DNA of 64,000 bases from Casuarina equisetifolia (GCA_028551475.1 CM052354.1:28481258-28545257), one strand, 5' to 3'; numbered from the stretch's first letter, positions 31,001 to 44,850 are shown. Numbers and translations: made by a program. The notes: a model not told the origin generated them from the letters alone.

Positions 31001-33446
31001 GGTTGAACCCAACTAGCTGAATTATTCATGAATTATCAGTTTTTGGTTTTACTATTGACTTCGTACATGTTCTTGTTAAAAAAATAAAACTACCTCTCCC
31101 TACAAGTACAGTCTGGTTTGCACTTTTTAATTATTATCTTATTTAAGAAGTTAGGACTGGATACTGTTGCAGCCCTTTGTTTAGCCAGTCTCCCAATTGT
31201 TGTGTTCCATTCCATCGAAAGTGTTGAACATTTGGATGCTTTTATGTATGTGAATTTACTTCCCTGGGCCTATAGTTCTTTTATATTACAGTTGTTTAGA
31301 AGCTCTAATTGTGGAACTTTGCATAAAATGGGTTTGCTTGTCATACTAGCTAAGAGGTTTGTTAAATAGCAATGGAAGTATTGGGACTCTCTATGCTATC
31401 ATTTTGTTGGGGTGATGCTTTTAATATGTCACAATTGCACCAGGGTTCTTCTGATGCTTTTGTAACATTTTTCCTTGCAGGAACTCCTGACAAGGCATAA
31501 ATCAACTGTTGCCGAGTTTCTTTCTAAGAATTATGACTGGGTAAGCTTTATTTCACTTTTCTTTTGTATCTTTAGACACATACTCAAATTGAGATAGAAG
31601 AAGTGGAACTGTTACACAATCATTAAAGAGCACAGTGAGGATGTTATAGCAAATATGTAGGAAACAATATCTGGGAGGAACATATATAATATCATCTGGG
31701 TGGTCATTTTATGATATCAGATGTCATTGTCTGGTCTGCTGGTATCGACATACAGATGTCACGGGGCTTGAGAACTTATTTTTTTCTACCTGATATTTTA
31801 TTCTCTATTTCTTATTTGTTGCTTAAGTGTCCCCAAAGATTCATCTTTCAGGAAATCTGACTTCTAGGTTTGTGTTTTCACTTGAAACCTTCAGTAGACT
31901 TGCATCTCCATTTTTGGTTTTCAAACTTGCTTATTTTTGTTGTTATATTAGTTGTTACCAAGTTTTGAAACTTGGACTAGTGATGCTACTAATTACAATC
32001 TGTCTGAGAAGCATTGGCTGATGGGAAAAGGTGGATCTAACCTTTCAGTTAGATATATTAATATTTCCCTTACAATACAGGTCAAGACTCTTCCCTAAGA
32101 ATAGGGCCTAATATGTGGTACTTTTGAAAAATAAGACTTATTGAATAGAGACAATTTGAACTCGTGACAGCTTTCTTTGATGTCATGATAAATTACTACT
32201 TTAAAGTTTTAGTTAATGGGGAAAGGTAAATTTAATCATATAACCAAATATTCTTTTAGGGACTAATCTTACCACCCTGCGGGTTAGGAAAACCTAAGTT
32301 TTCTGAAAGATAATGAATAATTCTCCATACTATTTGGTTGTTTTCAGTTTTTTGCGGAGTATAATTCAAAGCTGCTGGAATCTACAAATTACATCACCAG
32401 ACGACAAGCAGTCAAGGTATGAGCAATACTTGAAATTTTTCCCTATAGTATTCATTTTGAAGTCTTAAAGATTTTCCATAGACAGTTGCTTTGCCCGTTG
32501 TTCTTTGTGAATTTCCGCTGGTAACTCTGACATCGCATTACTAGCTGAAAAGGATTGTTTGTTTGTTACAGTTGTTGGGAGACATACTACTTGATCGCTC
32601 GAATTCAGCTGTGATGACAAAATATGTCAGCTCAAGGGACAACTTGAGAATTCTCATGAATCTGCTCAGGGTATGATATGCTCTCAGATGGCTACATTAT
32701 CATCTTCGCTTTTGACTGTCGACCTATAAATATAACTGGGTCATGTTTTCATCCTTTACGGCCCCAATACCAAGATGCCTATACTTTTATTTCCCATATG
32801 CCTAGATGGTATCCTTTCTACTTCTAGACAAGTATTAACTATCAATCCCCAAGGATATTCCTAGTGGTGATATATTTTATGCCCAAAAATCATTACTTTA
32901 ACACAAAGGTCGTTGTCCATTTAGATTCATCATCTCAGTTTGTCTGGTTATGCTATTTTAATAGGTCATCCCAAACAAAAGTTGGTGAATGTATTTTATT
33001 TACTTGCGTTTTCCTGTGTTATATAGTCGATTCACTTATTTGCAGGAGTCGAGCAAGAGCATTCAAATAGAAGCCTTTCATGTGTTTAAGGTACCTTATG
33101 AACTGTACTTCAAACTAATGAGCTTTCTGTGCTTCATCAGTCACTCATCTTTACATCTTGACATTTTCACAGCTATTTGCTGCTAATCAAAACAAGCCCC
33201 CTGACATCGTCAGCATACTGGTTGCAAATAGAAGCAAGCTTCTAAGGCTGTTTGCTGATTTCAAAACTGACAAAGGTAAAAAGACAACATTTTTTTTATC
33301 AACCATATGTGATAGTTAGCTTGGCAGTTGACGCCGTTCTTAAAGTATTGGTTTCTTGCTTTGTTCCAGAGGATGAAGAGTTTGAGGCCGACAAAGCTCA
33401 GGTTGTCAAAGAAATTGCTTCCCTGGAGCCTAAAGACCACCCATGA
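28050..33446 (+). CDS. MO25: MO25/CAB39-like scaffold protein
   Basis: The gene has eleven exons: 28050-28172, 29407-29568, 29720-29838, 30581-30655, 30908-31001, 31481-31540, 32348-32416, 32572-32670, 33046-33090, 33173-33275 and 33370-33446. Every intron is GT..AG and the phases close at 341 residues, the length of animal and plant MO25. The protein begins [20 protein letters not shown] and carries family phrases [67 protein letters not shown] and [10 protein letters not shown]25 is an armadillo-like helical-repeat scaffold that binds and activates STE20/GCK-type kinases through their pseudokinase or activation partners. In plants it is linked to cell growth and polarity. The ATG chosen is the one at the family N-terminus. 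No break was seen. Confidence 0.95.
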
Positions 33447-33621
33447 GAGAGATTTTCTGTATTGCAAGAGTCATTGCAGTTTTGTGACTCGACCTGTGAA
33501 TTTTAGTCTTATAGCCATCAGCACGACACGGTTCAATGTCTGAGACCTTATTTTCCATTTTATTTATCTCCTGTAGTTTTTAATCATCCCGTTCTGTAAT
33601 CTAACAGTACGTTTGAAGAAA

Positions 33622-36600
33622 AGATAGATAAATAAATCGATGAAATTAGTTTAATCCGGCACCCAGAATAAAATAATAGAGGCATACTTTATACCCATCC
33701 AATTAACAGATTAAGCGTAGCATTTCACGAAACACACCTGAGTGTGTGAATTATTTTTTTTTTTAAAAAAAAAGAATAGATGGTTGTGAAACAAACCAAT
33801 CTTGCCGAAGCTCGACATATGATTTAAGTATATGGATTTTTTATATTTCCGAAATTTCCTATTCTCTCCTATTTACGTAATAAGAAAAAAAAAACTGTCA
33901 AACGGCAGTGTTTACGGACAATGGACAGAATCCAAAAATCGTACGAGCATCATAGGAGATTCCTTGCATCTAGTTTCCTCTGACAACTTCTGCGACTTAC
34001 TGTTGCAACATCAGATGCCCTTGTGGAACCATGTTCCTGTCTTGTTCCAGGCGCTTGAAGTTTCCTACAAATTGCCATATTTCAATGGATTCAAGAACCA
34101 TGACCTGCCATCGGATTCAGTTAATAGCTAATTAACTGTCAGTTAATAGCTAATTAACTGAGAAGCATATTCAACATAAGCATATCCATGGCCATCCATC
34201 GTTATTTTCTGCCAAAATTGAGGGAACACATTCATACATACTTATACGTATACATATGTGCGAATGTGAATAACTTAAAGTTAATGCTCCGTATAAGCAC
34301 TGGGATGTTTGGTTTGTTTCTATATAATGTATGGTTCTTTTCGTTGATTGAGAGCATATGCTGTTATGGATATTTTGTAAATGCAAATGTTTCGAAAGTA
34401 AATGTTTCTATATATGCGTTCAGATGCATGCCTGCTTTTTTAGATTAAAGAGTGTCCTACGTGAAAGCTCAGAGACAAAGGCGGAGCTTTTCTTCCCATC
34501 ATCATCATCTAGAGTGAACCCCATCTCCTTCTCTCTTTCAGCCACTTCAAAGATGGCTCAGAATGGTACGACCCCATTTATCTCTCGCACTCGTACATGT
34601 TCTCTGTGATTTGGTTGTCTTCGCTGTTGTTTGATTCCAATTCTGTGGGTTTCAGATTCGCTCCCGGAGTTCCTTGCCTCTGCTGTCGATGCAGCGAAGA
34701 AGGCCGGGGAGGTTTGTGAAATCGAAGTCCTTTTTGTTGTTCGTATTTCATTCTCCTTCTTGGTTATTTGTTGATGCTCGAAATTTCTTTTAATTGCAGG
34801 TGATTCGTGAGGGGTTCTATGAAGCCAAGAATGTGGAGCACAAAGGCCTGGTATGCTCTTTGTTTTGTAAGTTTAACTAGGTTATAATATCTTGGTCCTT
34901 TTCTTTTCTTCTTCTTCTGGGTTCGTATCTGATCAGTTCAAGTTATGCAATTATAAATGACGGTGACACGCATGCAGCATGCCTATGGCTAGAATTAAAT
35001 TACTAGTGTTGTTGGGTTGTTGATTGTGGACATCAGCATCTTTGAATTTTTTAAGGTGAAGAATTATGTTAATAGATCTTTTTTGAGCTGCAATTTGTTC
35101 CATAGGGATAGAATTTCCCTGATTATTTGTACTCTTCACTAAAGTTAGATGTGCTCTCTCTATTTTTCGGCAGCCACAGAGTGATGGAAAAGGATAAATT
35201 TTGGAATGTTCTACCTCCATGTGGCCAATTTACTATGCTTAAAAAAAATAAAAATAAAAATAAAATCAAACGAAACATATAGTAAAGTTAACATGGGTTT
35301 TCTAGTTTAGTGACGGTCAAATATGTGTTATGTCTATACCATGGTATGCTGTATGAGTAAGTAGTATATTTGGGGACAAGGACGAAAGGAAAGGTTGATT
35401 AAGGATGGTAAGTGGAAACTCAATTACAAGAAGTTGCAATTTACAATTTTGAAGTGGATTTTCTGTAATCCAGGTAGATTTGGTTACCGAAACTGATAAG
35501 GCATGTGAAGATATCATTTTCAGCCATCTCAAGCAGCTCTATCCTACACACAAGGTTAAAACCTATCCTTCTTGAGGTGTAAAGTTACATTTCAGTGCTC
35601 AAAATAATAGTATTTTACATCCTAAGGATTGCCCCGAGGTTTTTCCTTTGTTATAATTTCTTACTGGACCCACTGGCGTTCTTCTTAGTTCATTGGTGAA
35701 GAAACTACTGCTGCCTATGGTGCTACGGAACTGACTGATGAACCAACATGGATAGTTGACCCTTTGGATGGAACTACTAACTTTGTCCACAGGTAAATAT
35801 CAGTTTCCTATGTTCTATAATCTTTTCTTATTTAGTGTTGTCTTGTTTATTGTTGCTATTGACAAAATTTAATTCTTTGCAGATTTCCCTTCGTGTGTGT
35901 TTCTATCGGTCTTACAATTGGAAAGGTTCCTTCAGTTGGTGTTGTTTACAATCCAATAATGGAAGAGGTGAGGATACCAAAGCTTCTAGTACTTTTAGCT
36001 AAATAGTCAAACAATGAAGATTGTGTACACAGAATAGAGTTATACATGGCCCCAAAAGGTGTTGGTAATTTCTCTAGTTATGGATGGTGTCTGTAGTTCC
36101 TCCACTAGGAATTCATCTTGAGCTGATTGTTAGTCTCACTTAACCATGCACGAACAATACCCATGAAGTTTCTGTCAGCTTTACACTGTCGGGATGTTGC
36201 ATCCACTAAGCAGAAGAGTACCTAGTGTCACTGTAAGTGAGCAATCAAGTTACCAGAGTTTGTGCCTATGTTGCTCTCATGGGATCAACTTGACCTGTTG
36301 GGGGTCAGAGATCCTTATGATTCACTTTTACTGAAAATTAAAGCAATCCTCATCCAAATATTGTCCTTGGACTTATCACTTTGCCGAATCCATGTCAGGG
36401 CCTCTTTTAGCATTTGGTTCCCTGGGCATGTGACGTTCTGTTACCCACCACACCAAAGCTTCCTTAAATATGTTTCAAAAAGTGCCGGTGGCTGAACTAT
36501 CTGTAAATTTGGGTTTATGATATGTAGCTCTTTACTGGCATCCGTGGAAAAGGTGCTTTTCTGAATGGAAAGCCCATAAAAGGTGAGATTTCTTCTGTCT

Positions 36601-39076
36601 TTTGTTTTTCTCTCTCTCCTTCCCCACCACCCCAATTTTTGTAATCCTAGGAGCCTCGTACAGCTAAATGCTTATTTTTTACAATGATGCAGCATCACAG
36701 CAAACTGAACTAGTGAAATGTCTCCTTGTAGCCGAGGTATGTGAATAAACACTGGAATTGATTTTTTGATGCAAAACCTTTGGAAAAAAAGTTCTTATGT
36801 TTTCTGCATCTTGTTATTAACCCTTAGGAATTATTGTAGCTTTCCTTCATATCATGAGAGTTTTTGTTTGTCGCTGGAGATCCTTATGGTTTACTACCTA
36901 ATGGGTCCAGATTCAAATCTCTTTTAGTTGGATCATTTGTGCAAGGAATACAATGTTTACTGTAATTGTGGTTGCAAGAAGTCACCATCATCTCTTTACA
37001 GCTCCTGTTTCTGCTATTCTTAATGCCTTAATTTTCTTCATAATGATGTCTGACCTGATGTGATGAAAGTGTTCAATCCTACAAAACTTAGTTTTGCAAT
37101 TCAAATCCCTCAATCTCATTGAACTATTCCTCTAATGTTAGTTGTACATGTAGGTTGTATGCTGTCTAAGATGTAAAAGTACAAGTGTTTTGTGCTGGGT
37201 GGTTGGTATGTAAGCAGAAAAAGTATTTGACCCCCTGAAAAACATGAAAATTAATGTTCCTTTATGCAGTACTCAGCATAGTCACATCAGAGACTTAACT
37301 AGTGGAGACAAGCTGGTAACCAGCAAAGCCCCATTTGGCGTATATAGAGCTTTAGTAACAAAATAACCAAGTGGGTGAAGCTGTGTTGTTCTTTCCAATC
37401 TACAACCCGATTTGCCAGCTAGCCAAATGAGACTGGCAAAATTATCAAAAGCAAACTTTTAAAAGTTGGTTCCAAATTCTGAGAGCCTAGTTTATATTGT
37501 TCTCACCCTGATCCTTTTCCATAAATGGAAAAAACAGGAAAAAAAAAAAGAAGAGGAATGAGGGAACAGTAATATAAGTCTAAGATACCACAGAAGACAC
37601 TATATTTGAATGCATAACCCTTCATTATTCTTTCATTTCCCATCCATAGATAGGGATATAATGCGGAACTACATGTACAAGTTCAGAGATTGTACAAGCC
37701 AACGTACTTTAGTTAGAGACTTCATATTGGTCTTGAACTTTATTGGTACATCCTGATTTGCCACTTGTTTGGTTATTCTTGAAGAACCCCATTGAGGGTA
37801 CATATCATGTGTTCCCCTGCTTGATAACACGTGAATGTGCTAACCTGGTTCCCACGTCTTTCTAGTTTTCTAGTATAATGTGAAATCTAGAATCCAGCAT
37901 CATGCACCTTGGAGATGCACACACAGGCTTTCAGAATGTATTTCAGATATCTATGCTGCATTAATTTCATAAATACCTCATTCTTGGTAATCAAGAAGAC
38001 AATTTCAACACTTATCAAAGTATTGTCCTGAAAGAGCAGGATGGAACGCAACGTGACAAGCAAACATTGGATGCCTTCACAAATAGGATTAACAGCCTTC
38101 TTACCAAGGTAAGATAAAAAGTTTCCACAGAAGCTATTGAATCTTTTGTCATTCATAGCTATCCGTTATAAGCTTCTCTTATGTTCAGGTGAGATCCATT
38201 CGAATTTGTGGCTCTTGTGCGTTGAATCTCTGTGGAATTGCATGTGGAAGGCTTGACATATTTTACTTAATTGGCTTTGGGGGTCCATGGTATGATGTTT
38301 TAATCTTGCAGCAAGATTTTAATTTACTGAGTCTGCTTCTTGGTTTCATACATGGTCTGCTCTTATACCCAGGGATGTGGCTGCTGGTGCTGTGATCGTA
38401 CTAGAAGCTGGAGGGCATGTATTTGATCCGTAAGTAACATAACCGTGCATGTATATTGTTTTTCAATATCAAATATGGAAAGATTCTAGAAGGTTCTAGA
38501 GAGGATCTTCATGAGTTAGGTAAATTGTGAGCTTGCATTGATCTTCTAACTTCAAAGGCATTCAAGAAAGTTACAGAAGTTTGCTCGTGTTCAACCTGTA
38601 TTGACATTTGATGGTTGTTGCTACACACCAGATCTGGTAAGGACTTTGACCTCACATCCCAGCGAGTAGCAGCTTCAAACGCTTTCATCAAGGATGCTTT
38701 TGTCGAAGCGTTGCGGCAATCAGAATAGAAGACACTTTGATCAAAGGAAACTAGAAGTACTGTTTATTCAACAGTGTAGTTTGATTATCATGGAACCAAA
38801 AGCTTCAATAAATAGCTTTATTTATTATCCCTCCAAGTTTCATTTGTACTAGAATGGTTCTTAAGAAGAAAAATGGTGGTAATACTTCTACTTGCAATTA
38901 ATCTCAAAAGAATTTCACACTAAATTTGATAAGAATTTGTCACTTAGCCAACTAATTTAGTAGTGAGCTAGTAGGGACTTTGAACTATGAAATTTAATGT
39001 TTAACATTTAATGTGTATAAGTTGAGTAGGTGCATTGTAATATTAAAAGAAAAAAATTCAAAAAAAATGAAGGGCT
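33622..39076 (+). repeat. Segmental tandem duplication, copy 1 (holds IMP gene 1)
   Basis: From GATAGATAAAT near 33,622 to GAAGGGCT near 39,076 the sequence follows 39,515-45,388 in the same orientation. The match covers about 0.9 kb of upstream flank, the whole gene with introns, and about 350 bp of downstream flank. The unit is about 5.5 kb. It begins about 180 bp after the MO25 stop codon and excludes MO25. Confidence 0.88.
34553..38728 (+). CDS. VTC4: Inositol monophosphatase, tandem copy 1 (VTC4-like)
   Basis: The gene has twelve exons: 34553-34565, 34656-34711, 34800-34850, 35474-35554, 35689-35792, 35883-35967, 36528-36582, 36693-36736, 38040-38108, 38189-38289, 38373-38429 and 38632-38728. 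It encodes 270 residues, the usual family length. Metal-binding and catalytic motifs are present: GEET (Glu71), DPLDGTTNF (Asp91, Asp94) and [13 protein letters not shown] (Asp221). The enzyme is a Mg-dependent phosphatase that releases free myo-inositol from inositol phosphates. Plant VTC4-type members also act on L-galactose 1-phosphate in ascorbate synthesis, so both substrates are possible here. Residue 102, right after the FVH that follows the motif, is Arg, whereas copy 2 and the family have Gly. The codon spans the exon 5/6 junction (AG|A). The other motifs look intact, so it is probably expressed, with activity uncertain. Confidence 0.93.
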
Positions 39077-40521
39077 AATTGGAACAAGTTGATTACACCA
39101 AGGTTTGTTCTGTCTAGTTCATGGTTCCTCTTTTATGCTTTTTTCTTAACCGATTTAAGCATCCTTATCACTTAGTGAGAAGGCCTTAGAACTTGGACAC
39201 ATATCAACCAGGCAACACCTCGCAAGGCCTACTTCAAGCCTAAAACTTTAAGGCCCATTACTTGTCTATTCATATGTTGAATGTGACTCATATGTACATG
39301 ATTTAGAGTTATGAAAAATGACTTAGTCATACAACTTATGTGCTATGTAAATAGGCCTAACTCATCACAGGCCTATTGAGTAAGTATTAACCTACACTAA
39401 TACTTTTATATTTATAACAAATAAGAATTTTTATTTCAATCAAATAGACCATATGAAAATATATTAATATATTATAATAGGAGATGTCTATAGTGTCCAT
39501 TGATATAAATTATAGATAGATAAATCAATAAAATTAGTTTAATCCAACACGCATAATAAAACAATAGAGGCATACTTTATACCCATCCAATTAACAAATT
39601 AAGCGTAGCAATTCATGAAACACACCCGAGTTTGTGAATTATTAAACAAAATGTTTGGTTTTGAAACAACACATATCTTGCCGAAGACCTTGACATATGA
39701 TTTAAGTATATGGATTTTTCATATTTCCAAAATTTCCTATTATCTCCTATTTACCTAACAAGAAAAGAAAATCTCTCGAACGGCAGTGTTTTCTGACGAT
39801 GGACAGAATCTAAAAACGTACGAGCATCTTCGCATATACCTTGCATCTACTTTCCGCTGACAACTTTGCGACTTTCTGTTGCAACATAAGATGCCCTTGT
39901 GCAACCATGTACCTGTTTTGTTCTGATGCCATCCCTCACGAGCTCGAAGTTTCCTACAAATTTCCATATTTCAATGGATTCCAGAATCCTGCCCTGCCCT
40001 GCCATCCCATCCAATTAATAGCAATTAACAGAGGAGCATATCCAGCAAGCATCTAAGCATGTCCATGGCTACCCATCGTTATTTTCGGCCAAAATTGAGG
40101 AAACACATTCATACATACTTATACGTATATATATTTATGAATGCGAATAAATTAAAAATTAGTGTTCTGAATAAGCACTGGAATGTTTGTTTTGTTTATA
40201 TATAAAAATAAGAGCACGCTTTTAATCTCCAAAAACAACGATAAATCACAGTGCTTGTATGTGAATACGTCAAAATCAATGTCCTACATGAGCACTGGAT
40301 GTATGGTTATTTTTGTAGATTGAGAGCATGCTGTTATGGATATTTTTTAAATTCAAATGATTCCAAAGTAAATCTTTCCATATATGCGCTCGGATGCATG
40401 CCCGCTTGTGTAGATTAAGAGTGTCCTACGTGAAAGCTCAGAGACAAAAGGCGGAGCTTTTCTTCCCATCATCATCATCGTCTAGAGTGTACCCATCTCC
40501 TTCCTTTCGGCCACTTCAAAG
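38729..40521. other. Spacer between the two IMP genes
   Basis: 38,729-39,076 is the downstream flank of copy 1. 39,077-39,514 is unique, AT-rich sequence between the duplicated units, with no gene seen. 39,515-40,521 is the duplicated upstream flank of copy 2, equivalent to 33,622-34,552. It includes the CATCATCATC-containing leader before the ATG. Confidence 0.55.
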
Positions 40522-43500
40522 ATGGCTCAGAATGGTACGACCCCATTTATCTCTCACACTCGTACATGTTCTCTGTGATTTGGTTGTCTTCGCTATCTGA
40601 TTCCAATTCTATGGTTTTCAGACTCGCTCCTGGAGTTCCTCGCCTCTGCTGTCGATGCGGCGAAGAAGGCTGGGGAGGTTTGTGTAATCGAAGTCTTTTT
40701 TGCTACGTATTTCATTCTCCTGGTTGGTTTCCTGTTGATGCTTGACAAAATTTCTAATTGCAGGTGATTCGTAAGGCGTTTTATGAAGCCAAGAATGTGG
40801 AGCATAAAGGCCTGGTATGCTTTTTGGTTTGGAAGTTTTTAAAGTCCTTCTCTTGCCTTCTTCCTCTGGGTTCGTATCTGATCAGTTCAAATTATGCAAT
40901 TATAAATGTTGGTGATACGCATGCAGCACGCCTATGGTTAGAATTAAATTACGAGTGTTGTTGGGGTAGTTGAGAGTGTACATTAGCATCTTTGAATTCT
41001 TTAAGGTGAAGAATTATGCTAATAGGTCTCTTTTGAGCTGCAAATTTGATCCACAGGGATAGAATTTCCCCCATTTTTTGTACTTTCCACCACAGTTAGA
41101 TGTGTTCTCTCTCATTTGCGCCTTGATGTTGGCTATCCTATCTCTTTTCCGAGTGATGGAAAAGGATAAATTTTGGAAGGTTCTACCTCCATGTGGCCAA
41201 TTTACTATGCTTTAAAAAAAAAAAAAAATCAAACCAAACATAAAGTAAAGTAAACCTGGGTTTTCTAGTTTAATGATGGTCGAATATGTGTTATGTCTAT
41301 ACTATGGTATACTGTCTGAGTAAGTAGTATATCTGGGGACAAAGAGGAAAGGAAAGGTTGACTGAGGATGGTAATCAGAACAAGTTGCAATTTATGATTT
41401 TGAGGTGTATTTTCTGTAATGCAGGTAGATCTGGTTACCGAAACTGATAAGGCGTGTGAAGATCTCATTTTCAGCCATCTCGAGCAGCTCTATCCTACAC
41501 ATAAGGTTAACACCTATCCTTCTTAAGGCATAAATTTACAATTGGTGCAAGTATTGCCTTAAGTTTTCTACTTTGTTATACTTTCTTACTGGACCTACTG
41601 GCTTTCTTCTTAGTTCATTGGTGAAGAAACTACTGCTCTCTGTGGTGCTACGGAACTGACTGATGCACCAACATGGATAGTTGACCCTCTGGATGGAACT
41701 ACTAACTTTGTCCACGGGTAAATATCAATTTCCTATGTTCTAGGTAGTCTTTTCTTGTTTTTTTCTGTCTTGTTTATTGTTGCTATTGGAAAAACTTAAT
41801 TATTTGCAGGTTCCCCTTCGTGTGTGTTTCTATCGGTCTTACGATTGGAAAGGTTCCTTCAGTTGGTGTTGTTTACAATCCAATAATGGAGGAGGTGAGG
41901 ATACCAAAGCTTCATGTACTTTTAGCTTACGTAGTCAACCACATGATGATTATGTAGACAGAATAGAGTTATACATGGCCCAAAAAGGTATTTGTAATTT
42001 CTCGAGTTATTGACGGTGTCTGTAGTTCCTTTACTAGGAATTCATCTTGAGCTGATTGTTAGTCTCGCTTAGCCATCCATGAACAATATTTATGAAGTTT
42101 CTGTCAGCTTTTCACTGTTGGAATGTTGCATCAACTAAGGCAGAGGAGTACTTAGTATGACTGTAAGTGAGCAATCAGGTAACCAGAGTTTTGTGCCTAT
42201 ATTCCTCTCATGGGATCAACTTAACCTGTTGGGGGCCAGAGATCCTTATGATAGACGTTTATTGAAAATCAAAGCAATCCCCATCCGAATATTGTCCTTG
42301 GACTTGTCAATTTGCTGAATCCGTGTCAAGGCCTCTTTTAGCACCTGGCCTTCTGGGCATGTGAAGTTCTGTTGCTTGCCACACTATTGACTTAAATAGT
42401 CCTTAAATATGTTTCAAAAAGTGCTGGTGGCTGAACTATTGAAAATCAAAGCAATCCCCATCCGACTATTGTCCTTGGACTTCTCACTTTGCTGAATCCG
42501 TGTCAAGGCCTCTTTTAGCACCTGGCTTTCTGGGCATGTGAAGTTCTGTTGCTCACCACACTAGTGACTTAAATAGTCCTTAAATATGTTTCAAAAAGTG
42601 CTGGTGGCTGAACTATCTGTAAATTTGGGTTTATGATATGTAGCTATTTACTGGCATCCGTGGAAATGGTGCTGTTCTGAATGGAAAGCCCATAAAAGGT
42701 GAGATTACTTTTCTGTGTTTTGTATCTCTTCACCAACACAACACACCCCCCCCCCACCCCCACCCAACATAATCCCAGGAACCTCGTACAGCTACAGCTT
42801 ATGTTTTAATAATGATGCAGCATCACAGCAATCTGAACTTGTGAAATGTCTCCTTGCAACCGAGGTATGTGAGTACACACTGCAATTGATTTTTTGATGT
42901 AAAACCATCTGAAAAAGAGTTCTTATGCTTTCTGCATCTTCTTATTTACCTGTAGGAATTCTTGTAGTTTTCCTTCATATCATGAGAGTTTTTGTCACTG
43001 GAAGTTCTTATGGTTTACTACCTACTGGGTTCAGATTCAAGTCTCTTTTAGTTGGATCATTTGTGCCACTGTTCTATGTTTACTGTAATTGTGGTTGTAA
43101 GAAGTCATCATCATCTCTTTACAGCTCCTGTTTCTGCTATTCTTAATGACATAAATGTCTGACCTCATGTGATGAAAGAGTGTCCAATCTCACAAAACTT
43201 AGTTTTGCAATTCAAATCTCTCAATCTCATTAAACTGTTGCTCTAATGTTAGTTATATATGCTGGGTGATTGGTATGTAAGCCGAAAAATCCTTTGAGAC
43301 CCTGAAAAACATGAATTAATGTTCCTTTATGCAGTGATCTGCATAGTCACATACAGACACACTTAACTAGTGGAGACAAGCTGGTGACCAGCAAATCCCC
43401 ATTAGACTGCACATGAGCTCTACAGACCTTTAGTAACAAAATCATGAACCCAAACCAAGTGGGTCAAGCTGTGTTCTTCTGCCCAATCCATGCTCAATCT

Positions 43501-44850
43501 CTGTACCCTAGAGTTGGTGCTTATGGTTTTCCTGCCTAGCCAAATGAGATTGGCAAAATCCTCGAAATTAAACTCTTAAAAATTGGTTCCGAATTTTGTG
43601 AGGCTAGCTTATGCTGTGCTCCACCCTGATCGTTACTCATAAAGAGAAAAAACATGAAAAAAAGAAGAGGAATGAGGGAATAATAATATAAGTTTAAGAT
43701 AGCACAGAAGAATATTTGAATCCATGACCCTGCATTATTCTTTCCTTTCCCATCCAGGGATAGGGATATAATGCTGAACTACATGTACAAGTTTGGTGTT
43801 TGTACAAGCCAACGTACTTTAGTTGAGTAGTGACTTCATATTGGTCTTGAACTTTATTGGTACAATCTGATTTGCCACTTGTTTGGTTAGTTATTCTTCA
43901 AGAACCCCATTGAGGATACATAAATCATGTGTTCCCCCTGCTTGATAACACGTGAATGTGCAAACCTGATTCCCAGCGTCTTTCTAGTTTTTTTATATAA
44001 TGCAAAATCTAAAATCCAGCATCATGCATCTTGTAGATGCACACACATGCTTTCAGAATGTATTTCAGATATCTATGTTGCATTAAATTCATAAATACCT
44101 TGTTTTTGGTAATCAAGAAGACAATTTCAACACTTATCAAAGTACTGTCCTGAAAGAGCAGGCTGGAACGAAACGTGACAAACAAACATTGGATGCCTGT
44201 ACAAATAGGATTAACAGCCTTCTTACCAAGGTAAGATAAAATTTTGCCACAGAAGCTGTTGAACTTTATGTTATTCATAGCTATCCGTTATAAGCTTCTC
44301 TTTTGATCAGGTGAGATCCATTAGAATGTCTGGCTCTTGTGCGTTGAATCTCTGTGGAATTGCATGTGGAAGGCTTGACATATTTTACGAAGTTGGCTTT
44401 GGGGGTCCATGGTATGATGTTTTAATCTTGCCGCAAGATTTTAATTTACGGAGTCTGCTTCTTGGTTTCATACATGGTCTGCTCTTATACCCAGGGATGT
44501 GGCTGCTGGTGCTCTGATCGTACAAGAAGCTGGAGGACATGTATTTGATCCGTAAGTAACTTAACAGTGCGTTTATCTTGTTTTTTAATATCAAATATGG
44601 ACGATTCTGGGAGGTTCTAGACAGGATCTTCATAAGTTAGGTAAATTGTGAGCTTGTATTGATCTTCATAACTTCAAAAGCATTGGAGAAAGTAACAGAA
44701 GTTTGCAAATATTTGATATGTATTGACATTTGGTGGTTGCTGCTACACACCAGATCTGGTAAGGATTTTGACCTCACATCCCAGCGAGTAGCAGCTTCAA
44801 ACGCTTTCATCAAGGATGCTTTTGTCGAGGCGTTGCGGCAATCAGAATAG
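40522..44850 (+). CDS. VTC4: Inositol monophosphatase, tandem copy 2 (VTC4-like)
   Basis: The exon plan is the same as copy 1: 40522-40534, 40622-40677, 40764-40814, 41425-41505, 41614-41717, 41810-41894, 42644-42698, 42821-42864, 44162-44230, 44311-44411, 44495-44551 and 44754-44850. It encodes 270 residues with all splice sites intact. Motifs: [19 protein letters not shown] and [14 protein letters not shown] count about 23 residue differences from copy 1 (about 91% identity). They include Lys27-Ala28 for Glu27-Gly28, Leu76-Cys77 for Ala76-Tyr77, Gly102 for Arg102, Ser193 for Cys193 and Glu213 for Leu213. It keeps the family Gly after FVH and may be the better-preserved enzyme. Function and pathway as for copy 1: release of inositol, possibly hydrolysis of L-galactose 1-phosphate. 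Confidence 0.93.
42261..42614. repeat. 177-bp tandem duplication in intron 6 of IMP copy 2
   Basis: 42,261-42,437 and 42,438-42,614 are near-identical head-to-tail units starting ATTGAAAATCAAAGCAATCC. Copy 1 has a single unit in its intron 6 (about 36,335-36,500). The second unit ends 29 bp before the exon 7 acceptor. Confidence 0.9.
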
